Positions 1-5,344 of a DNA stretch of 5,547 bases are shown here, piece by piece. How positions within the stretch are numbered: the first letter of the stretch is position 1; every line of letters begins with the position of its first letter. The DNA lies in contig JAEUMC010000789.1 in the NCBI GenBank assembly GCA_016793415.1, forward strand, positions 1 through 5,547, in the 5' to 3' direction. The position numbers and the translations under genes are program-made. The stretch is from Devosia sp. GTDB lineage: Bacteria; Pseudomonadota; Alphaproteobacteria; Rhizobiales; Devosiaceae. The notes beneath the pieces were generated by a model that saw nothing but the letters and a program-made list of their open reading frames with translations, was not told the origin of the DNA and searched no databases.

Positions 1-913
1 TGATCCGCTCGATCACCCGCATGTACTCGGCCCGCGTGTGGCGGCGGTTCATCGCCTTGAGGATGCGATCGGAGCCGGCCTGGATCGGCAGGTGCAGGTA
101 GGGCATCAGCGCCTCGAGGTCGCGATGCGCCTCGAGCAGCTCGTCGGTCATGTCGAGCGGATGCGAGGTGGTGTAGCGGATGCGGGCGATGCCGGGGATT
201 TCGGCCAACCGCGCACAGAGTTCGCCGAGCCCGACGCTGCGGCCGCGGCCATCGAGCCCGTGATAGGCGTTGACGTTCTGGCCGAGCAGGGTGAGTTCGC
301 GCACCCCGGCTTCGGCGAGGTTCCGCGCTTCACGCAGCACCTGCTCCACCGGGCGGCTGACTTCGCTGCCGCGGGTATAGGGCACCACGCAGAACGAGCA
401 GAACTTGTCGCAGCCTTCCTGCACGGTGAGGAACGCGGTGAGGCCGCGCGCGAGGGTCACTTCCTTCTTCGCCGCCGGCAGGTGCTCGAACTTGTCTTCC
501 TCGGGGAAGTCGGTGTCGACCACCTTGGCGCCGTTATGGGCGCGGGCAATCAGCTCGGGCAGCCGGTGGTAGGATTGCGGGCCGAACACCAGGTCGACCG
601 CCGGCGCGCGGCGGACGATCTCGTCGCCCTCGGCCTGCGCCACGCAGCCGGCGACGCCGATCATCAGGTCCTGGCCCTGCGCCCGGCGCTCCTCGCGCAG
701 GTCGCGCAGCCGCCCCAGCTCCGAGAACACCTTCTCCGAGGCCTTCTCGCGGATGTGACAGGTATTGAGCACGACCAGGTCGGCATCTTCCATCACCTGC
801 ACCGGCTCATAGCCGTGCGGCGCCAGCGCGTCCGCCATGCGGTCGGAATCGTAGACGTTCATCTGGCACCCGTAGGTCTTGATGAACAGCTTCTTGGGCG
901 TGTGCTCGGTCAT
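1..913 (-). CDS. miaB: MiaB, tRNA-2-methylthio-N6-dimethylallyladenosine synthase (3' end outside window)
   Basis: This cytoplasmic radical-SAM methylthiotransferase adds the 2-methylthio group to i6A at position 37 of tRNAs reading UNN codons, making ms2i6A. The reading frame is open from the ATG at 913 to the window edge (304 codons), so about a third, including the C-terminal TRAM domain, lies outside. The N-terminal MTTase domain shows TYGCQMN (Cys16), NTCHIREKA (Cys52) and GVAGCVAQ (Cys90), the three ligands of the auxiliary 4Fe-4S cluster. The radical-SAM motif CDKFCSFC gives Cys168, Cys172 and Cys175, followed by VVPYTRG. Later GQNVNAY, TSHP and LHLPIQAGS match the family. The start is fixed by the [15 protein letters not shown] beginning typical of alphaproteobacterial MiaB. 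No Shine-Dalgarno sequence precedes it. In related genomes it follows plsC; here two opposite-strand genes intervene. Recognition is firm. Confidence 0.97.
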   Translation of the reverse strand, partial: MTEHTPKKLFIKTYGCQMNVYDSDRMADALAPHGYEPVQVMEDADLVVLNTCHIREKASEKVFSELGRLRDLREERRAQGQDLMIGVAGCVAQAEGDEIVRRAPAVDLVFGPQSYHRLPELIARAHNGAKVVDTDFPEEDKFEHLPAAKKEVTLARGLTAFLTVQEGCDKFCSFCVVPYTRGSEVSRPVEQVLREARNLAEAGVRELTLLGQNVNAYHGLDGRGRSVGLGELCARLAEIPGIARIRYTTSHPLDMTDELLEAHRDLEALMPYLHLPIQAGSDRILKAMNRRHTRAEYMRVIERI

Positions 914-920
914 GGCCGGG

Positions 921-949
921 TGAATACAACTTCGAGCGCGGAAAGCCAA
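921..949 (-). promoter_or_regulatory. Candidate sigma-70-type promoter of miaB
   Basis: Reading the minus strand, TTGGCT at 949-944 and TATTCA at 926-921 are separated by exactly 17 nt. They match the TTGACA/TATAAT consensus at 4/6 and 3/6 positions. Only 7 nt lie between the -10 hexamer and the miaB ATG, so transcription would begin at or next to the start codon. That fits the absence of a ribosome binding site. The match is weak and only suggestive. Confidence 0.35.
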
Positions 950-966
950 GGAAGGGCGGTGCGCGT

Positions 967-1106
967 GGCCACCCCCACCCTTGATCCCTCCCCACAAGGG
1001 GGAGGGAGACGATGGAACCGAGAGCAGGCAGTCAGGCCTCCCTCCCCCTTGTGGGGAGGGTAGCGCAGCTCGGCGAAGCCGTAGCGAAGCTAGGGTGGGG
1101 GTGGCC
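967..1106. repeat. Nested inverted repeat, copy 1 (short form)
   Basis: A GC-rich palindromic element fills most of the miaB-metC-like intergenic region. The outer 14-nt arms (967-980, ggccacccccaccc, and 1093-1106) are exact reverse complements. The inner 21-nt arms (986-1006 and 1040-1060) are also exact reverse complements, and each is itself nearly self-complementary (ccctcccc, short loop, gggaggg). Positions 961-966 and 1109-1114 extend the outer pairing past a 2-nt bulge. On the right side, 1071-1081 forms a small side hairpin (cggc-gaa-gccg). A related 170-bp element lies at 5107-5276. This copy has 5 nt (981-985) where the other has 35 nt. It resembles dispersed intergenic palindromes common in alphaproteobacteria. 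No transposase or convincing target duplication is seen. It could influence termination or RNA stability of the flanking genes. Confidence 0.9.
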
Positions 1107-1138
1107 CCACGCGCCGGATTGAGGCAACGTCCGACCTC

Positions 1139-1142
1139 GGAG
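1139..1142 (+). promoter_or_regulatory. Ribosome binding site of the PLP-enzyme gene
   Basis: GGAG lies 7 nt before the ATG at 1150, a normal Shine-Dalgarno position, and it supports that start. It is the clearest ribosome binding site in the window. No convincing -35/-10 pair is visible in the short stretch between the repeat (ending about 1114) and this site, so the promoter may lie within or beyond the repeat. Confidence 0.65.
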
Positions 1143-1149
1143 ACCCATC

Positions 1150-2337
1150 ATGACCAACCACCTCGACACCCTCGCCCTGCATGGCGGCGATACCGCCCGC
1201 GTCGTCGGCGAACCGCTGGCGCCGGCGCCGGTGCTGTCGACCACTTACTTCACCCACCCGGACGCGGTCGGCTTTTCCGCCTCGGACCTCGAGGCCGACG
1301 CGCCGCATTTCTACACCCGCTGGTCCAACCCGACCCTGGAGCTGCTGGAACACCGCCTGGCGCTGCTCGAAGGCGGCGAGGCGGCGTTGAGCTTCGGCTC
1401 GGGCATGGCGGCAATCACCGGGTTGTTCGCGGGGGTACTGAAGGCCGGCGATCACCTGGTGATGTCCGATGTCTGCTATGCCGGCGTCGCCGAATATGCC
1501 CGGCACGCCTTGCCGCGGCAGGGGATCGAGGTGTCGTTCGCCGACAGCTCCAACCCCGAGAATGTCGCCGCAGCGATGCGGCCAGCCACCCGGCTGGTGC
1601 ATATCGAGACGCCGGCCAACCCGATCCTCAAGCTCACCGATATCGCCGCGGTCGCCGCCATCGCCCATGCCGGTGGGGCGGAACTGTCGGTCGACTCGAC
1701 CATCGCCACGCCGGTCGGCACCAACCCGATCGCGTTGGGCGCCGACTATGTCTGCCACTCGCTGACCAAGTACCTGTGCGGGCATGGCGATGCGTTGGGC
1801 GGGGCGGTGATCGGCCGGGCCGAGCCGATTGCCGCGCTGCGTAAAAACGTGCTCATCCATCATGGCGCGGTGCTGTCGCCGTTCTCGGCCTATTTGATCC
1901 TGCGCGGCATCGAGACCCTCGGCCTCAGGATGGAAAAGCATCAGGCCAACGCTCGGGCAGTGGCCGAGTGGCTGGAGCGTCACCCCAAGGTGCGGCGCGT
2001 CTTGTGGCCGGGCCTTGCAAGCCACGAGCAGGCCGAGCTGGCCCGCCGGCAGATGCACAATTTCTCGGGGCTCATGAGTTTCTCGGTGAAATCCGACAGC
2101 GCCGGCATGGCTCGGCAACTGGCCGAACGATTGCGGCTGGTCAGCTACGCCGTATCGCTGGGCAAGACCAAGTCGCTCTGCTTCTACATCCCCACCGAGG
2201 ATATCCTGCGCTCCTCCTTCGCCCTTGCCGACGAGCGCAGCTATCGCGCCTCTGCCGGCGACGGGGTGTTTCGCGTCTCGGTCGGCATCGAGGATGCCGA
2301 TGCGATCATCGCCGATTTCGATGCGGCGCTCAGATGA
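1150..2337 (+). CDS. PLP-dependent Cys/Met-metabolism enzyme (cystathionine gamma-synthase/beta-lyase family)
   Basis: A 395-residue, fold-type I, PLP-dependent enzyme of the transsulfuration family, probably a cytoplasmic tetramer acting on a sulfur amino acid such as cystathionine. Visible family landmarks are YTRWSNPT (Tyr55, Arg57, which reach the neighbouring subunit's PLP phosphate), SFGSGMAAI (Gly85-Met86, phosphate binding), Tyr110 (stacks on PLP), Asp182 in VDST (pairs with the pyridine nitrogen), SLTKYLCGHGD with Lys207 as the Schiff-base lysine, and Arg375 in FRVSVGIED (substrate carboxylate). Length is typical. The segment SLGKTKSLCFYIPTEDILRSSF (start near Ser336; Lys341, Ser342) departs from the usual SLGxxESLxxHPxxMTH, so lyase, synthase or sulfhydrylase activity cannot be decided; I give no gene symbol. 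It is joined to the next gene by an ATGA overlap. It lies opposite in direction to the surrounding housekeeping genes and may be an insertion. Confidence 0.9.
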   Translation: MTNHLDTLALHGGDTARVVGEPLAPAPVLSTTYFTHPDAVGFSASDLEADAPHFYTRWSNPTLELLEHRLALLEGGEAALSFGSGMAAITGLFAGVLKAGDHLVMSDVCYAGVAEYARHALPRQGIEVSFADSSNPENVAAAMRPATRLVHIETPANPILKLTDIAAVAAIAHAGGAELSVDSTIATPVGTNPIALGADYVCHSLTKYLCGHGDALGGAVIGRAEPIAALRKNVLIHHGAVLSPFSAYLILRGIETLGLRMEKHQANARAVAEWLERHPKVRRVLWPGLASHEQAELARRQMHNFSGLMSFSVKSDSAGMARQLAERLRLVSYAVSLGKTKSLCFYIPTEDILRSSFALADERSYRASAGDGVFRVSVGIEDADAIIADFDAALR

Positions 2338-2705
2338 GCGGGACGCTGAAGGAGATCGTCTTCGATTGCAGCCGGCCAGCGCCGCTGGCGCGCTTCTGGG
2401 CCGCGCTGATCGAGGGCTATGCGGTGCGCGCCTATGACGACGAGGAAATCGCCCGGCTCGCGGCGCTCGGCCTGACCCCGGAAACCGATCCGGTAGTGAT
2501 GGTCGATGGTCCCGGCCCGACGCTCTGCTTCCACGAGATCGAGCGCGGCCGCGTCCAGGGCCGTATTCATCTCGACGTGAAGGTGGCCAACCGCGCGGCC
2601 GAGCGCGCCCGGCTCATCGGCCTCGGCGCCAGCGTCGTGCGCGAAGCCGACGGTTACACGGTCATGGCCGACCCAGAGGGCAACCACTTCTGCCTGGTGG
2701 ACTGA
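2334..2705 (+). CDS. Small VOC-superfamily (glyoxalase-like) protein
   Basis: A 123-residue cytoplasmic protein with one glyoxalase/bleomycin-resistance/dioxygenase-type domain. It begins TLKEIVFDCSRPAPLARFWAAL, the usual first strand and helix of the Glyoxalase_6-like group. The middle has GRIHLDVKV (His79, a possible metal ligand), and the end has VMADPEGNHFCLVD, the standard closing strand of these proteins. A single betaalphabetabetabeta-pair length suggests a homodimer. The start is the ATG at 2334-2336, which overlaps the TGA of the PLP-enzyme gene (ATGA), implying translational coupling. An open frame extends much further upstream, but only as a shadow inside the previous gene. The substrate is unknown. 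The coupling hints at a job alongside the PLP enzyme, but nothing in the sequence proves it. Its stop lies 3 nt from the stop of convergent plsC. Confidence 0.9.
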   Translation: MSGTLKEIVFDCSRPAPLARFWAALIEGYAVRAYDDEEIARLAALGLTPETDPVVMVDGPGPTLCFHEIERGRVQGRIHLDVKVANRAAERARLIGLGASVVREADGYTVMADPEGNHFCLVD

Positions 2706-2708
2706 GGC

Positions 2709-3509
2709 CTATTCCGTCGCCACCGGCAGCGGGGTGCCGCGGTTCAGCGCCACCAGCATGCGGCGCACTTCGGTTTCGGTCTGCTTGGCCAGTTCCTTGC
2801 GGTTGGCGCCGGAGCTCAAAGGGCGCGGCGTGCCGAAGGCGAGGGTGACTTCGCGGGTGCCGCCGGTAAGGATCTCGTTGATGTTCTGTTTCACCGACTT
2901 GGATTTGATCCAGGCGATGAACGAGCGGTCGGTGCGGCCGACCGGCAAGCCATGCAGCTTGGTATTGGCGATGGTCAGCGGCTGGATCATCACCTCGCCG
3001 GCGCCGGCTTCTTCCATGGCGTGCTGCGCCGCGCCGATCAGCGCCGAGCGGAACGGCAACACGTGGGTGCCCAGGTCCGATTGGCCCTCGGCGAACAGCA
3101 GCACTGCGCCACCCGAGGCCATGCGCTTGCCCATCTCTTCGCTCACCCGCTTGGCATCGCTGCGCTTCTTGCGATCGACATAGAGCGTGCGCTGCAGCGA
3201 GGCCATGAAACCGACGAAGAACCACTTCTGGATCTCGGATTTGGCGACGAAGGTCACGTCCGCCTTCGAGCCCACCGCGATGATGTCGGTCCACGAAATG
3301 TGGTTGGAAACGATCAGCGTCGCCCGGTCATGCGAGGGCTCCCCGATGACGTTCACCTTCATGCCGAGGAAGGTGCAGCCGAACCAGTGGAACATCCGCG
3401 GGATGCCGTTCCAGCTGATCCCCAGCCGGCTGACCACGAACTGCAGCGGCACGAACACGATGAGGAACGGGATGTAGCAGAAGATGAAGAACAGGACGCG
3501 GAGGATCAT
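2709..3509 (-). CDS. plsC: 1-acyl-sn-glycerol-3-phosphate acyltransferase (PlsC family)
   Basis: A 266-residue inner-membrane enzyme that acylates lysophosphatidic acid at sn-2 to give phosphatidic acid, the precursor of membrane phospholipids. Residues 3-25 form a hydrophobic N-terminal membrane segment. Acyltransferase block I is SNHISWTD (His70, Asp75, the HX4D catalytic pair). Block II is TLYVDRKKRSD (about 108-118). Block III is FAEGQSD (139-145), where the family usually has EGT followed by S/T/R residues. Block IV is VMIQPLTI around Pro177. Length is normal for alphaproteobacterial members. The ATG at 3509 overlaps the stop of fur (ATGA), so translation is probably coupled; no strong ribosome binding site is present. 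It is the last visible gene of the tsaB-rimI-fur-plsC operon. An ornithine-lipid-type O-acyltransferase (OlsA) is a less likely alternative. Confidence 0.93.
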   Translation of the reverse strand: MILRVLFFIFCYIPFLIVFVPLQFVVSRLGISWNGIPRMFHWFGCTFLGMKVNVIGEPSHDRATLIVSNHISWTDIIAVGSKADVTFVAKSEIQKWFFVGFMASLQRTLYVDRKKRSDAKRVSEEMGKRMASGGAVLLFAEGQSDLGTHVLPFRSALIGAAQHAMEEAGAGEVMIQPLTIANTKLHGLPVGRTDRSFIAWIKSKSVKQNINEILTGGTREVTLAFGTPRPLSSGANRKELAKQTETEVRRMLVALNRGTPLPVATE

Positions 3510-3943
3510 TTCTTGGTTTCGTCCGGTTTGAGCGGCACAGCATAGAGCTCCAGCCGATGGTCGACCAGCCGGTAGCCGAGCCGCTTGGCGATCACTTCCT
3601 GGATGGCTTCGATCTCTTCGTTGCGGAACTCGATCACCTTGCCCGAACGGATGTCGATCAGGTGGTCATGGTGCTCGTCCGGGATCAACTCGAACCGCGC
3701 CCGCCCATCCTTGAAGTCATGTTTGGTGACGAGCCCCGCTTCTTCGAACAGGTTGAGCGTGCGGTAGACGGTGGAGAGGGAGATGCGCGCGTCGATGGCC
3801 GAGGCGCGGCGATAGAGCTCTTCCACGTCAGGGTGGTCGACCGCCTGCTCGATCACCTGCGCGATGACCCGGCGCTGGTCGGTCATCCGCATGCCCTTGA
3901 GGGCGCACTGCTCTTCGAGAGTTTGAATGCCGGGTTTGCTCAT
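3506..3943 (-). CDS. fur: Fur-family metalloregulator, Mur/Fur type
   Basis: A 145-residue dimeric DNA-binding repressor. The N-terminal winged helix covers about residues 10-90, with the recognition helix near LSTVYRTLNLFEEAGLV (56-72). The C-terminal part is the metal-binding dimerisation domain. At a constant offset of +4 to E. coli Fur, the regulatory-site residues are kept: His37, Glu85, His91, His92, Asp93, His94, Glu112 and His129. The two structural-zinc cysteines of E. coli Fur (Cys93, Cys96) are replaced by Asp97 and Ser100, as I recall for rhizobial Mur, which responds to manganese. The sequence reads HHDHLIDIRSGKVIEF. A GGGGGA box 6 nt before the ATG supports the start. It lies 33 nt after rimI and overlaps plsC by ATGA. 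Irr is unlikely because the sequence follows Mur throughout. Whether it senses Fe or Mn cannot be read here. Confidence 0.93.
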   Translation of the reverse strand: MSKPGIQTLEEQCALKGMRMTDQRRVIAQVIEQAVDHPDVEELYRRASAIDARISLSTVYRTLNLFEEAGLVTKHDFKDGRARFELIPDEHHDHLIDIRSGKVIEFRNEEIEAIQEVIAKRLGYRLVDHRLELYAVPLKPDETKK

Positions 3944-3976
3944 CGGGCGTCCCCCGTTACCGAATGAGAAAAGGGG

Positions 3977-4453
3977 TTAGCCAAGATCACGCGCCATGAC
4001 AATAGCGGTGGCCGGCGTGCCGTCGGGGCGCGGATAGTAGCCCTTGCGCTCGCCCACGGTGGTGAAGCCGAACTTGCCATAGAGCTTCAGCGCAGCGGCA
4101 TTGTCGGCCGCCACTTCGAGCAGCATCCGTTTGGCCGGGCTCATCCGTACTGCTTCGAACAACGCCCGCATCAGCAGCGCGCCGACGCCCTTGTTCCGCC
4201 ACTTGCGATCGACCGCGATGCTGATCAGTTCGACCTCTTCGCCCAGGTGTCGCAGCATGGCGAAGCCGGCGATGCGGCGACGGCTGTCGCAGGCGACGTA
4301 GACCGGCGTACCGTCGCCGGTGACATAGGCGGCGAACTCCTCACGCGTCCAGCCGCGATAGAAGCCCTCGGCATGCAGTCGCGCGATAGTCTCGGCATCG
4401 GCGCCGCGCGCCGGTTCGACATGCAGCGTCGTGGGCGACAGCCAGAAGTTCAT
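3977..4453 (-). CDS. rimI: RimI-type ribosomal-protein S18 alanine N-acetyltransferase (GNAT)
   Basis: A 158-residue GNAT-fold acetyltransferase. RimI transfers acetyl from acetyl-CoA to the N-terminal alanine of ribosomal protein S18. The acetyl-CoA pyrophosphate loop is RNKGVG (86-91), preceded by the ELISIAVDRKWR strand. Motif B follows as LLEVAADNAAALKLYGKFGF (Glu113, Asn118, Tyr125) and the protein ends GERKGYYPRPDGTPATAIVMARDL, the standard RimI ending. The start is the ATG at 4453, overlapping the tsaB stop (ATGA). GAGG sits 8 nt upstream inside tsaB. The frame stays open further upstream, but only antisense-free shadow within tsaB, and the family begins here. Position next to tsaB is typical, and some bacteria fuse or pair the two. 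The true substrate may be broader than S18. Confidence 0.93.
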   Translation of the reverse strand: MNFWLSPTTLHVEPARGADAETIARLHAEGFYRGWTREEFAAYVTGDGTPVYVACDSRRRIAGFAMLRHLGEEVELISIAVDRKWRNKGVGALLMRALFEAVRMSPAKRMLLEVAADNAAALKLYGKFGFTTVGERKGYYPRPDGTPATAIVMARDLG

Positions 4454-5055
4454 TGTCCAACCCTCGCAACGCGGAACTTTTCCTGCGGCTTGGCATCGGC
4501 ATCGCGGATATAGGCCGCCTCCGGCGGATACTTCGCCGGATCGGCGGTGGCGGCAAAGCGCGCCAGCGCGGCGATATCGACCAGCGGCGAGGTGATCAGC
4601 CCGGCTCCAACAGGCACCCGGCGGCGCGCCTCGTCCATCAGCAGCACTTCTGGTTCGCCGATCGGAATGGCCGGGCCGCTGAACAGCTGGAAATAGGCTT
4701 CCTCCCGCCGCGCATCGAGCAGCACGGCGCTGGCATCGCATTGCGTCGCCAGCGATAGCGCCAGCAGCGACGGCACGCCGATCACCGGCACGCCCAGCGC
4801 CAGGCCCAGTCCGCGCGCCGCACTGAGCCCGATGCGCAGCCCGGTGAACGAGCCGGGGCCGGTAGTGACGGCGATGCGGGTCAGGTCCTTGTAGGCGACC
4901 CGGTTGCGCGCCAGCAGTTCGTCGATCGCCGGAAAGATCCGCTCGGCTTGCCCCTGCGCCATGTCCTCGACCAGCGCATCGGCGCGATCGCCAACGAGCA
5001 GCGCCAGTTGCAGGCGTGGCGCGGCGGTATCGATGGCGAGAAGGGTGCTGGACAT
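4450..5055 (-). CDS. tsaB: TsaB, tRNA threonylcarbamoyladenosine biosynthesis protein
   Basis: A 201-residue cytoplasmic ASKHA-fold protein, a partner of TsaD and TsaE in making t6A at position 37 of ANN-decoding tRNAs; it bridges the complex rather than carrying catalysis. The N terminus MSSTLLAIDTAAPRLQLAL is the usual first beta hairpin. The signature VTTGPGSFTGLRIGLSAARG lies at 63-82, then GVPVIGVPSLLAL, a LLDARREEAYFQL segment near 112-124, and the closing PEAAYIRDADAKP. It is slightly shorter than E. coli TsaB (about 231). The ATG at 5055 is chosen because the family N terminus begins there. An upstream in-frame ATG at 5118 would add 21 unrelated residues reaching into the repeat. No ribosome binding site precedes it, and a possible promoter sits so close that the mRNA may be leaderless. 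It is the first gene of the four-gene operon and overlaps rimI. Confidence 0.95.
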   Translation of the reverse strand: MSSTLLAIDTAAPRLQLALLVGDRADALVEDMAQGQAERIFPAIDELLARNRVAYKDLTRIAVTTGPGSFTGLRIGLSAARGLGLALGVPVIGVPSLLALSLATQCDASAVLLDARREEAYFQLFSGPAIPIGEPEVLLMDEARRRVPVGAGLITSPLVDIAALARFAATADPAKYPPEAAYIRDADAKPQEKFRVARVGQ

Positions 5056-5061
5056 GTGGGA

Positions 5062-5090
5062 GAGATAGGGGTTCGGCGGTGGGTTGTCAC
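5062..5090 (-). promoter_or_regulatory. Candidate promoter of the tsaB-rimI-fur-plsC operon
   Basis: On the minus strand, GTGACA (5090-5085, 5/6 match to TTGACA) is followed after 17 nt by TATCTC (5067-5062, 3/6 match to TATAAT). Six nucleotides separate the -10 hexamer from the tsaB ATG, so the predicted transcription start falls on or beside the start codon. This agrees with the lack of a Shine-Dalgarno sequence. The -10 match is modest; alphaproteobacterial -10 elements are often divergent. Confidence 0.4.
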
Positions 5091-5106
5091 GGGGGCTGGT
5101 TCGCGG

Positions 5107-5276
5107 GCACCACCCCACCCAGTTTCGCTAGGCGGCAGGCCGCCAAGCTGCACTACCCTCCCCATCAAGGGGAGGGAGACGATAGAGCCGCAACATGCAG
5201 TCGGTTTTCCCTCCCCCTTGTGGGGAGGGTAGCGCAGCTCGGGCGTAGCCCGTAGCGGAGCTGGGTGGGGGTGGCC
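5107..5276. repeat. Nested inverted repeat, copy 2 (long form)
   Basis: This element has the same family and orientation as the one at 967-1106. The inner right arm at 5209-5229 (21 nt) is identical to 1040-1060. The outer right arm at 5263-5276 is identical to 1093-1106. The stretch 5230-5240 is identical to 1061-1071, and ggagggagacgat at 5171-5183 is identical to 1001-1013. The left inner arm 5156-5176 is a perfect small hairpin by itself (8-bp stem, 5-nt loop). Unlike copy 1, the left side keeps a 35-nt segment (5121-5155) that pairs imperfectly with 5230-5262, so the whole element can fold into one long hairpin. Each of these segments carries its own side hairpin (5131-5144, and 5240-5252 cgggc-gta-gcccg). 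It sits between the tsaB promoter region and the nifU terminator. Confidence 0.9.
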
Positions 5277-5290
5277 GCTTGCACCGGCCC

Positions 5291-5324
5291 AAAAACAAAT
5301 CGCCCGGCACCAGGCCGGGCGATT
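5291..5324 (-). terminator. Rho-independent terminator of nifU
   Basis: Reading the minus strand, a perfect 11-bp stem (5324-5314 with 5308-5298, core gccgggcg) closes a 5-nt loop and is followed directly by TGTTTTT (5297-5291). The hairpin begins 20 nt after the nifU stop. The T-run is only on the minus-strand side, so it works in the nifU direction and separates nifU from the tsaB operon. Confidence 0.88.
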
Positions 5325-5344
5325 CAAAACTCAATGCGCAGCAC

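Noticed and set aside
38..1063. A 341-codon plus-strand open frame opposite miaB
   Set aside because: It is a shadow of miaB caused by high GC. The protein is low-complexity, rich in Ala, Gly, Arg and His, with no known motif, and its end lies in the repeat.
1107..1149. A SAM-responsive riboswitch ahead of the PLP-enzyme gene
   Set aside because: Only about 40 nt separate the repeat from the start codon, and I see no SAM-II-type pseudoknot core there.
1090..2118. A 342-codon minus-strand open frame opposite the PLP enzyme
   Set aside because: The plus-strand frame carries an unmistakable PLP-enzyme sequence with all active-site residues. The minus frame has only compositionally biased residues.
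1968..2333. An upstream extension of the VOC frame into the PLP-enzyme gene
   Set aside because: The extended part translates to arginine-rich shadow sequence. The family N terminus and the ATGA junction fix the start at 2334.
2724..2739. A cggca/tgccg hairpin as terminator of the VOC gene
   Set aside because: The stem is only 5 bp, no T-run follows, and it lies in the plsC coding end.
4454..4741. A longer rimI start inside tsaB
   Set aside because: The extra 96 residues are the out-of-frame shadow of tsaB. GNAT homology and the ATGA overlap place the start at 4453.
5056..5118. A longer tsaB start at 5118
   Set aside because: The added 21 residues are proline-rich, lie partly in the repeat, and are absent from TsaB, which normally begins at the MSSTLLAIDTAAP hairpin.
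967..5276. The paired repeats as a CRISPR array, IS ends or a composite transposon
   Set aside because: There are only two copies 4 kb apart, with no spacers, no transposase and no clear target-site duplication. The enclosed genes are housekeeping genes.
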